Positions 1-5,225 of a stretch of DNA of 5,225 bases are shown here, one piece after another; the first letter of the stretch is position 1; every line of letters begins with the position of its first letter. The translations under genes were made by a program, and so were the position numbers. The DNA lies in NCBI GenBank assembly GCA_031258035.1, contig JAIRNL010000158.1, positions 1-5,225 on the forward strand, read 5' to 3'. Under the pieces are notes generated by a model. The model had not been told where the DNA came from, ran no database searches, and saw only the letters and a program-made list of their open reading frames with translations. Source of the stretch: Azoarcus sp. (GTDB taxonomy: Bacteria; Pseudomonadota; Gammaproteobacteria; Burkholderiales; Rhodocyclaceae).

Positions 1-16
1 GATTGCCATCGTTGGC

Positions 17-36
17 GGGCGGATTGCCATCCGCCC
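17..36. repeat. Inverted repeat (8-base stem, 4-base loop)
   Basis: GGGCGGAT (17-24) and ATCCGCCC (29-36) are perfectly complementary around the loop TGCC. The 10-mer GATTGCCATC also occurs twice (1-10 and 22-31), so the hairpin overlaps a short direct repeat. No T-run follows on either strand. The structure is certain from the sequence; the role is unknown. The rest of 1-205 holds no gene I can support. A plus-strand frame open from position 2 to a TAG at 74-76 could be the last 24 codons of an upstream gene, but it is too short to judge. Confidence 0.4.
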
Positions 37-135
37 CGATCGAGCCGATTTCTCTCCAGACCGCTTGACGGGGTAGACGGTATCTACAAGACGGGTGTGC
101 CCAGCGAACAGGCCGCCGCACGGGACGCAATGTCG

Positions 136-157
136 GGGCAGGCCCCTGTGCCTGCCC
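136..157 (-). terminator. Hairpin downstream of lptG, possible terminator
   Basis: GGGCAGGC (136-143) and GCCTGCCC (150-157) form a perfect 8-base stem with a 6-base loop, 49 bases beyond the lptG stop in the direction of lpt transcription. The stem is strong, but neither strand has a T-run directly after it, so it is not a textbook intrinsic terminator. It could instead protect the 3' end of the transcript, or be a chance GC-rich palindrome. Confidence 0.3.
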
Positions 158-205
158 TGCCTGGGAATGCCTGATCGCTAATTTTGGTATTTTGAAAACG
201 CCCTT

Positions 206-1294
206 TCAGCGCCGCTCCACTATGTAGAGCATCGCCGCCGCGGCCGCGAGGAACAGCAGGCTGGGCGTGACCGCCGCCAGCAGTGGCGCCCACGCGTTGA
301 TGACGCCGAGACTGGAAAACAATCCGTTGAGCAGGTAGAAAGCCACGCCGAGCAATACCCCGAGGAACACCTTGACGCTCACCCCGCCGCTGCGTTCGTG
401 GGTGAATGCGAACGGCAGCGCCAAAGCCAGCATCACCAGGGAAGCAAAGGGGGCAATGAGCTTTTTCCAGAGCGCGATCTCGTAGCGTTCCGCGCTTTGC
501 TGGTTGTTGCGCAGGTGACGGATGTAGGCCCACAAATTGGCTACCGACATCCGTTCCGGCTGCACCATCAGCACGCTCAGTACTTCGGGGGTCAGCGCGG
601 AAAGCCAGATCAGTTCGGGGGGCGAGACCAGCGCGGCGCGTTCGTCGGTGAATTCGGTCTGCACCACGCCGGTGAGACGCCAATGGCCGCCGCCCTCGCC
701 TTCCCTGACATAGGCGCCGTGCGCGGCATCCGCGATCGCGCGCAGCGCGCCGTCCTCGTCAAAGGTGTAGATCCGCACCTGCTCCATGCTGCGATCCGGT
801 CGCAAGGTTTGCACGTTCACCACGCGATGGCCGTCCTTGACCCACAGCCCCGAGCGCAATTGCTGCGAAACCGTGGAGTTGGTCGCGGTGAGCCGCCATT
901 GCTGGGCGGCGCTTTCGGCGGGCGGCGCGATGTATTCGCCAAAAACGAAGGTCAGCACCACCGGCGCGAGACCGATCACGCCCAGCATCCACAGCATCGC
1001 CGTGGTCGATAGTCCGGCGGCGCGCATTACCGTGATCTCGGAATGCCGGGCCAGCGTGGTCAGGGCGTAGAGCGAGCCGATCAATACCGCCACCGGCAGC
1101 AGTTCGTATACCCGGCCCGGCATGATCATCGCCACATACAAGAGGGCGTGGTGGATCTGATAGCCGTCCTTGCCGATGTTGTCCAGCTCGTTGACGAAGT
1201 CGAAAAAGGCGAACAGCCCCAGAAAAGCCACCAGCACCATCAGCGTGGCGCCGTAGATTTCGCGCGCGAGGTAGCCGAGCAGGATGCGTTTCAT
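206..1294 (-). CDS. lptG: LptG, LPS export ABC transporter permease
   Basis: Inner-membrane permease subunit of LptB2FG, which uses ATP hydrolysis by LptB to lift lipopolysaccharide out of the inner membrane and pass it to the periplasmic LptC-LptA bridge. The 362-residue product has the LptF/LptG (YjgP/YjgQ) layout: three N-terminal membrane segments (about 13-33, 57-80, 99-120), a periplasmic beta-jellyroll domain (about 125-270), then three more membrane segments (about 277-297, 306-327, 335-357). The cytoplasmic loop after the second segment reads LARHSEITVMRAAG, the family's coupling helix, with Glu86 in the place of the conserved glutamate that contacts LptB. An in-frame extension upstream to 1435 exists, but the start at 1294 (MKRILLGYLAREIYG) gives the normal N-terminus and overlaps the lptF stop as ATGA, so translation is probably coupled. 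No strong Shine-Dalgarno is seen. Nothing appears truncated. Identification is by recognition of family features, not by a search. Confidence 0.95.
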   Translation of the reverse strand: MKRILLGYLAREIYGATLMVLVAFLGLFAFFDFVNELDNIGKDGYQIHHALLYVAMIMPGRVYELLPVAVLIGSLYALTTLARHSEITVMRAAGLSTTAMLWMLGVIGLAPVVLTFVFGEYIAPPAESAAQQWRLTATNSTVSQQLRSGLWVKDGHRVVNVQTLRPDRSMEQVRIYTFDEDGALRAIADAAHGAYVREGEGGGHWRLTGVVQTEFTDERAALVSPPELIWLSALTPEVLSVLMVQPERMSVANLWAYIRHLRNNQQSAERYEIALWKKLIAPFASLVMLALALPFAFTHERSGGVSVKVFLGVLLGVAFYLLNGLFSSLGVINAWAPLLAAVTPSLLFLAAAAAMLYIVERR

Positions 1295-2379
1295 GGCGCG
1301 CGCCGGCGACGCCAGGGGGGCGTTACCGCGAGACGGTGGTAAAAGAGGAGCATCAAAAGCGCGAAAGCCAGCAGATGCGGGGATAGGAGGCCGAGCGAAA
1401 ACGGTATGCGTCCCTGCGACACCCAGGACTGGCACACGAGGATGGCGTTGTTGTAGATCAGATAGATGAAGACCGCCAGCAGGAGGTTGTTGGTGCGTCC
1501 GGCGCGCGGGTTGACGAAAGAAAGGGGAATCGCCAGCAGCGCCAGGAACAGCGCGGCCAGCGGGGTGCTGATGCGAACGCTCAGTTCGCCGAACGCGCGC
1601 CTGTCTGGTTCCCTGAGCAGTTCCGGCATCGACTTCGCGCGCGTCTTGGAAGACGGGCCGGCGCTCTGCTGGTTCGATTCGATCCGCAATTGATAGCGGT
1701 CGAAAGCCATCACCCGGTATTCGGGCGTGCCGGGACGGCCATCGTAGCGGTGGCCCTGTTCGAGCACCACGTAGCGATTGCCGTCCTCGTCGGTGTGGAG
1801 CGATCCCTGGGAGGCCGCGACCACGGTGAGGCGGTCGTCTTTTTCCTCGCTCACGAAGACGTTTCTCACTTTGCCATCGTCGCCCGCCCCGATCTCGACG
1901 AAAAATACCCGCCGCGCCCCAGTGGATTCGCGGAACACGCCGGGGGCAATGCGTTGGGTGTCGTCCCGGCTTTCCAGTTGAACGCGGTATTCGGCGCTTT
2001 TCTGGTTCGCCCAGGGGCCGAGGAACATGGTCAGGCCACCGATCACCAGCACCAGCGGGAGCGCGAATCGCAATACCGGCGCGACCCAGGCCGTGAGCGG
2101 CATGCCGGCGGAAAACCAGACCACCATTTCGGAATCGCGGTAGCCGCGCGACAGCGACAACAAGACGCCGAGAAACACGGTCAAGGTCAGTACGATGGGC
2201 AAATCCGTCAGCGAACCGAAGCCGATCAGCGCCAGTACCGCGTCGGCCGGCACCCTCCCCCCGGCAGCCTGCCCGAGCAGGCGGATGAGCACGATCGTGA
2301 CCAGTACCGCGAACAATACGATAAATACCGCCCCGGCCGCATGAGTGAATTCCCGTTGCAGGGCGCGGCGGAAGATCAT
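1291..2379 (-). CDS. lptF: LptF, LPS export ABC transporter permease
   Basis: Partner permease of LptG in the LptB2FG lipopolysaccharide extractor of the inner membrane. The 362-residue product begins MIFRRALQREFTHAAGAVF, typical of the family, with membrane segments at about 14-35, 50-77, 100-122, 270-290, 298-316 and 333-350 and a periplasmic jellyroll domain at about 125-265. The coupling-helix loop SRGYRDSEMVVWFSAG contains Glu84, matching the conserved LptB-contacting glutamate. The protein ends in a short basic tail (WRRRRAP). The frame stays open upstream to 2532 (TTG), but that extension is polar and unlike the family, so the ATG at 2379 is preferred; its upstream sequence has no clear Shine-Dalgarno. 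It is the first gene of the leftward lptF-lptG operon, divergent from pepA, and its TGA overlaps the lptG ATG by four bases. LptF rather than LptG is assigned from the N-terminus and gene order. Confidence 0.95.
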   Translation of the reverse strand: MIFRRALQREFTHAAGAVFIVLFAVLVTIVLIRLLGQAAGGRVPADAVLALIGFGSLTDLPIVLTLTVFLGVLLSLSRGYRDSEMVVWFSAGMPLTAWVAPVLRFALPLVLVIGGLTMFLGPWANQKSAEYRVQLESRDDTQRIAPGVFRESTGARRVFFVEIGAGDDGKVRNVFVSEEKDDRLTVVAASQGSLHTDEDGNRYVVLEQGHRYDGRPGTPEYRVMAFDRYQLRIESNQQSAGPSSKTRAKSMPELLREPDRRAFGELSVRISTPLAALFLALLAIPLSFVNPRAGRTNNLLLAVFIYLIYNNAILVCQSWVSQGRIPFSLGLLSPHLLAFALLMLLFYHRLAVTPPWRRRRAP

Positions 2380-2425
2380 TGTTCGATAACCGGATGAAAG
2401 TTCAGGGGAAAAGCGGTAGTGCTCT

Positions 2426-2455
2426 TTGACGGACGCTACTGGAACGGGACATAAT
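2426..2455 (+). promoter_or_regulatory. Sigma70-type promoter of pepA-holC
   Basis: TTGACG at 2426-2431 (5 of 6 to the -35 consensus) and CATAAT at 2450-2455 (5 of 6 to the -10 consensus) are separated by 18 bases, within the accepted spacing. Transcription would start near 2462, giving a leader of roughly 75 bases before the pepA GTG. The pair lies in the 158-base divergent intergenic region (2380-2537). I found no equally convincing promoter facing lptF on the opposite strand, and no clear operator palindrome or riboswitch in the region. Confidence 0.65.
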
Positions 2456-2525
2456 TGCTGCCTGTTTCCGCTTGGCGCACCCGACATGTCGACGGTTTTT
2501 GCGTCAGCGCGTTTTCGTTTTCCGT

Positions 2526-2529
2526 GGAG
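2526..2529 (+). promoter_or_regulatory. Ribosome binding site of pepA
   Basis: GGAG lies 8 bases upstream of the GTG at 2538. This decides the pepA start: the alternative in-frame TTG at 2472 sits only about 10 bases after the predicted transcription start, leaving little room for a ribosome site, and would add 22 residues not expected for the family. Confidence 0.7.
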
Positions 2530-2537
2530 CAAAGCCG

Positions 2538-4067
2538 GTGGAATTTACCATAAAGACCGCGTCCCCCGAGAGATTCCGCACCGGTCTGCTCATCCTGGGC
2601 GCTTTTGTCGGCGCCCCTCTCCCCGCAACCAGCCGCGCCGTGGACGAGGCGAGCCAGGGCCGGCTCTCCCGCCTGGTCTCCGATGGCGAACTCGGCGACA
2701 AGGCCGGCGCCACCGTGCTTTTGCACGGACTCGCGGGCGTTGCCGCCGACCGGGTGCTGCTGGTGAGTTTCGGCAAGGCCGATTCGTTCGGCGACAAATC
2801 CTGGCGCGACGCTTTCGCCGCCATCGGCAAGGCTTTGACGACAACGGTGGCAAAAGACGCCGCCATCGCGCTCGACGAGGCGGAAATACCGCCGGGGCGC
2901 GACGCCGTCTGGGCGCTGCGGCAGGCGAGCCGCATCGTCGCCGACGGCGCCTACCTTTTCGAGCCCGCCAGCGCCGAAAAGAAACACAAGAAAAAGCGCG
3001 GCCCCAACAAGGTCGCGTTTATCGTTCCCGCCGCCGTCGACGAAACGCAGGAAGAGGCGCTGCGGCAGGGCCGGGCCATCGCGGAAGGCATGGCGCTGGC
3101 CAAAGACCTCGGCAACCTCGGCGCCAATGTCTGCACTCCCGCCCATCTCGCCGATACGGCGCGCGGCCTGGGCAGGCAATACAAGTTCGAGGTCGAGATC
3201 CTGGCGCGCGACGACATGGAAAAGCTCGGCATGGGCGCCTTCCTCGCGGTCGCCCGCGGCGCCAGGCAGGAACCGCGTTTCATCGTCATGCACTACCACG
3301 GCGGCAAACCGGGCAAAGGCAAGGGCGGCAAGGCGAAATCGCCGCCGGTGGCGCTGGTCGGCAAGGGCATCACGTTCGACGCCGGCGGCATTTCGCTCAA
3401 GCCAGGCGCCGAGATGGACGAGATGAAGTACGACATGTGCGGCGGCGCCAGCGTCATCGGTCTCTTCAAGGCCATCGCGGCCATGGCGCTGCCGCTCGAT
3501 GTGATCGGCATCGTCCCGGCCGCCGAGAACATGCCCGGCGGCAACGCCAGCCGCCCCGGCGACGTGGTGCGCTCGCTGTCGGGCCAGACCATCGAGATTC
3601 TCAACACCGACGCGGAAGGTCGGCTCATTTTGTGCGATGCGCTCACTTACGCCGAGCGTTTCAAGCCCGCCTGCGTCATTGACATCGCCACCCTCACGGG
3701 CGCTTGCATCGTCGCCCTGGGCAAGATTCCGAGCGGCCTTTTCGCCAATGACGACGAGCTTGCCGAGGCGTTGACGCAGTGCGGCATCGACGCCGGCGAC
3801 CGCGTCTGGCGCCTGCCGCTGTGGGAGGAATACCAGGATCTGCTCAAGAGCAATTTTGCCGACATGGCCAACATCGGCGGCCGGAACGGCGGCGCCATCA
3901 CGGCGGCGGCCTTCCTGTCGCGTTTCGCCTCGGCGTACAAATGGGCGCACCTCGATATTGCCGGCACCGCCTGGCTGTCGGGCGAAGCCAAAGGCTCCAC
4001 GGGCCGGCCGTTGCCGCTGCTTGCCGAATTCCTGCTCGCGCGCGCCGCGGCGCGCAAGCACTACTGA
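2538..4067 (+). CDS. pepA: Leucyl aminopeptidase PepA (M17 family)
   Basis: Cytosolic M17 metallo-aminopeptidase that releases N-terminal residues, often leucine, from peptides using two divalent metal ions; in E. coli the same protein also binds DNA (Xer recombination at cer, carAB repression), which cannot be inferred here. The 509-residue product has an N-terminal regulatory/hexamer domain (about 1-170) and a C-terminal catalytic domain. The signature NTDAEGRL lies at 356-363. By alignment from memory with E. coli PepA, the metal ligands are Lys276, Asp281, Asp299, Asp358 and Glu360, with catalytic Lys288 and Arg362; all are present. The GTG start gives VEFTIKTASPERF, which matches the usual MEFxIK beginning, and GGAG at 2526-2529 lies 8 bases upstream; a longer TTG-start form from 2472 is less likely. 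Two Lys/Gly-rich stretches (148-154 and 255-268) look like surface loops. A sigma70-like promoter precedes it, and holC follows after 17 bases. Confidence 0.97.
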   Translation: MEFTIKTASPERFRTGLLILGAFVGAPLPATSRAVDEASQGRLSRLVSDGELGDKAGATVLLHGLAGVAADRVLLVSFGKADSFGDKSWRDAFAAIGKALTTTVAKDAAIALDEAEIPPGRDAVWALRQASRIVADGAYLFEPASAEKKHKKKRGPNKVAFIVPAAVDETQEEALRQGRAIAEGMALAKDLGNLGANVCTPAHLADTARGLGRQYKFEVEILARDDMEKLGMGAFLAVARGARQEPRFIVMHYHGGKPGKGKGGKAKSPPVALVGKGITFDAGGISLKPGAEMDEMKYDMCGGASVIGLFKAIAAMALPLDVIGIVPAAENMPGGNASRPGDVVRSLSGQTIEILNTDAEGRLILCDALTYAERFKPACVIDIATLTGACIVALGKIPSGLFANDDELAEALTQCGIDAGDRVWRLPLWEEYQDLLKSNFADMANIGGRNGGAITAAAFLSRFASAYKWAHLDIAGTAWLSGEAKGSTGRPLPLLAEFLLARAAARKHY

Positions 4068-4084
4068 CTTGTCGGGGCGGCACC

Positions 4085-4519
4085 GTGACGAGCGTCCAGT
4101 TCTACCACAATACCGACAACCCGCTCGCGCTGGCTTGCGAACTGATCGGCAAGGCGCACCGCGGCGGGCGGCGGGCGGTCGTCCTCAGCCCGGATGCCGC
4201 CCTGGCCCAGCAGCTCGACCGCCAGCTATGGACGAACGAGCCGGGGAACTTCATCCCCCATGTGATGAGTACCTCGCCGCTGGCGCCGGAAACGCCGATA
4301 CTCATCGGCATCGCTGGTGAAACGCAATGGCCGCACACCGACTTGCTTTTCAATCTCGCCGCCGACGTTCCCGCCGCCTGCGAGCGTTTTCGCACGGTGA
4401 TCGAAATCATCGGGCGCGGCGAGGCCGAACGCGCGCCGGCCCGCGCGCGCTGGATGTATTACAAACAACAACAATTTCCCCTCAAGGCGTTCGATTCCGA
4501 GCGTAGGATCGCCCTATGA
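4085..4519 (+). CDS. holC: DNA polymerase III subunit chi
   Basis: Chi subunit of the DNA polymerase III clamp-loader complex. In E. coli it pairs with psi (HolD) and binds the C-terminal tail of SSB, linking the replicase to SSB-coated lagging-strand template. The 144-residue product is close to the family length (E. coli about 147). It starts TSVQFYHNTDNPLALACEL after the initiator and shows the family's central block LWTNEPGNFIPHV (49-61) and the C-terminal block RARWMYYKQQQFPLKAF (120-136). The GTG start at 4085 is preceded by a weak GGGG at 4074-4077 and removes the upstream in-frame extension that overlaps pepA. It lies 17 bases after the pepA stop with no terminator between, so it is probably cotranscribed with pepA. 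Its TGA overlaps the next ATG as ATGA. Sequence divergence is normal for chi, so the assignment rests on these blocks plus the position after pepA, the usual neighbour in Beta- and Gammaproteobacteria. Confidence 0.93.
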   Translation: MTSVQFYHNTDNPLALACELIGKAHRGGRRAVVLSPDAALAQQLDRQLWTNEPGNFIPHVMSTSPLAPETPILIGIAGETQWPHTDLLFNLAADVPAACERFRTVIEIIGRGEAERAPARARWMYYKQQQFPLKAFDSERRIAL

Positions 4520-5196
4520 TTACCCGCCCCCCTCCGCCCAGCCCCCATCTTGGCGAAACCGAGCTGGACGTTGCCAGCACCCTGATCAACGAAGCCAACG
4601 CCCTGCTGCGCCTGCATGGCGAAGATCCCCACAATGACGGTACCGGCGACGATCTGCCGGTCCTGACCGAAGTCATCTTCGACCTCGGCGAACCCGCAGC
4701 GCCTCCCGCCGCCCCGGAGACGCCCGCCGCCCGCAGCGCAACGCCGCCGCCGAAGCCGCCCTCCCCCGCCGTGCCGCGCGTTCCACCCGCCCCACCTCCC
4801 CCGCGCCCGACCGCGCCGCCGAAACCGCAACTTGTGGCGCAGCCAGCCAGGGCAGAACCGCCCCCACCCCCGCCACGCACCTCGCCCACCGCCACGCTGA
4901 CGCACCCGGTCGCGCCGCCGCCGCCAAAACCGCCAGCCGCGCCGCCACAGGCCGGGCTGGCTGCGCGCGCGCCCGCGCAACGAATTCCGCCCGCTGCCGT
5001 CCCGCCCCCGCGCCCGGTCGCGCCGTCGCAAGTCGGACTGGCATCGCGCACCCCCGCGCCGCAAGCCGGACTGGCATCGCAGACGCCGCAAATCCGGGCC
5101 ACTTTCACCGTCGCCGCCTGGAATCGAATAGCTGACTTGCCATCAGCAGCCTGCGCGAAGCCGTTCCACGTGACGCGGTATCCCTGGCTTAGGTGA
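4516..5196 (+). CDS. Proline/alanine-rich hypothetical protein, possibly altered at its 3' end
   Basis: Unrecognised 226-residue protein. Residues 12-60 form a mixed-composition, acidic segment with a likely short helix (ELDVASTLINEANALLRLHG) followed by DDLPVLTEVIFDLGE. Residues 60-195 are low-complexity Pro/Ala with runs PPPP and PPPPPP, spaced by Arg and Lys, probably disordered. Three near-identical peptides Q(A/V)GLA(A/S)(R/Q)(A/T)P occur at 145-153, 172-180 and 183-191. From about residue 193 the character changes to an ordinary mixed sequence (ATFTVAAWNRIADLPSAACAKPF) ending at residue 226. No signal peptide or membrane segment is seen. Its ATG overlaps the holC TGA as ATGA, which argues for a real, translationally coupled third gene. 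Small proteins with an LPVLTEV-like N-terminal motif are, from memory, common at this place (between holC and valS) in Betaproteobacteria. I expect such relatives to end in a helical C-terminal domain, which is missing here, so the tail may be truncated or shifted. Start confidence is good, end confidence poor. Confidence 0.6.
   Translation: MITRPPPPSPHLGETELDVASTLINEANALLRLHGEDPHNDGTGDDLPVLTEVIFDLGEPAAPPAAPETPAARSATPPPKPPSPAVPRVPPAPPPPRPTAPPKPQLVAQPARAEPPPPPPRTSPTATLTHPVAPPPPKPPAAPPQAGLAARAPAQRIPPAAVPPPRPVAPSQVGLASRTPAPQAGLASQTPQIRATFTVAAWNRIADLPSAACAKPFHVTRYPWLR
4946..5080 (+). repeat. Three dispersed copies of a 21-base coding repeat
   Basis: Copies at 5027-5047 and 5060-5080 match at 20 of 21 bases (common core CGGACTGGCATCGC) and are offset by exactly 33 bases. 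A more diverged copy at 4946-4966 matches the last one at 16 of 21. All stay in the frame of the proline-rich gene and encode Q(A/V)GLA(A/S)(R/Q) peptides. A partial fourth start, CGCAAATCCGG, begins at 5087 and then diverges. Duplication by slippage within a low-complexity coding region is the simplest explanation. Confidence 0.7.
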
Positions 5197-5225
5197 CTGA
5201 GCTGCGAGACGCCGGGCCGTAAGAC

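Noticed and set aside
84..683. A 199-codon minus-strand frame overlapping the end of lptG
   Set aside because: It is an Arg/Gly-rich shadow of lptG that merely continues into the downstream spacer; no start signal or family resemblance.
206..2379. LptF and LptG have exactly the same length (362 residues), suggesting a recent duplication
   Set aside because: The two sequences differ throughout, and each matches its own subfamily in the N-terminus and coupling-helix loop; equal length is coincidence on top of ancient paralogy.
2426..3682. A 418-codon plus-strand frame overlapping pepA
   Set aside because: Its product is an Arg-rich out-of-frame reading of pepA and resembles no protein; pepA in the neighbouring frame explains the region.
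2436..4061. A 541-codon open frame on the minus strand opposite pepA
   Set aside because: It lies wholly antisense to a pepA gene with all catalytic residues intact, its product is low-complexity Arg/Gly/Ala-rich with no recognised motif, and long antisense frames are expected at this G+C content.
4459..5108. Gly/Ala/Arg-rich open frames on the minus strand opposite the proline-rich gene
   Set aside because: Reverse complements of proline and alanine codons give glycine, arginine and alanine runs, so the composition is a by-product of the plus-strand gene. Only the non-repetitive part beyond about 5090 is kept, as a finding.
3..5147. TTGCCATC occurs near both ends of the window, hinting at flanking direct repeats of an element
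   Set aside because: Eight bases shared by chance is unremarkable in this context, the flanks do not match further, and the sequence between is conserved core genome.

Overview
This 5.2 kb, GC-rich window (visibly about two-thirds G+C) looks like a chromosomal core-gene segment of a Gram-negative proteobacterium, most likely a betaproteobacterium (Rhodocyclales-like by protein character and gene order; inference without a database search). The basis is the divergent arrangement of lptF-lptG and pepA-holC, a gene order known from Beta- and Gammaproteobacteria, together with the sequence style of LptF, LptG, PepA and HolC.

Layout: positions 1-205 hold no gene I can support, only two GC-rich hairpins, one of which could lie in the 3' end of the lpt transcript. 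Positions 2379 down to 206 on the minus strand carry lptF then lptG, joined by a 4-base ATGA stop/start overlap. Positions 2380-2537 are the divergent intergenic region, with a good sigma70-type promoter facing pepA. From 2538 on the plus strand come pepA (GTG start), holC (GTG start, 17 bases after pepA) and a proline-rich hypothetical gene that overlaps the holC stop by ATGA and ends at 5196, close to the window edge.

Functionally, lptF and lptG encode the two membrane subunits of the LptB2FG ABC transporter that extracts lipopolysaccharide from the inner membrane. The rightward operon encodes a leucyl aminopeptidase and the chi subunit of the DNA polymerase III clamp loader, followed by an unrecognised protein with a short acidic N-terminal domain (containing LPVLTEV) and a long Pro/Ala tail. 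In related bacteria valS often follows this cluster; it is not reached here.

Most of the window is ordinary core genome. The part worth a second look is the 3' end: the proline-rich gene, its internal 33-base-spaced repeats, and an abrupt change in protein character near 5090 that may mark a truncation, insertion boundary or frameshift. I found no CRISPR array, tRNA, rRNA, identifiable transposase or defence system.
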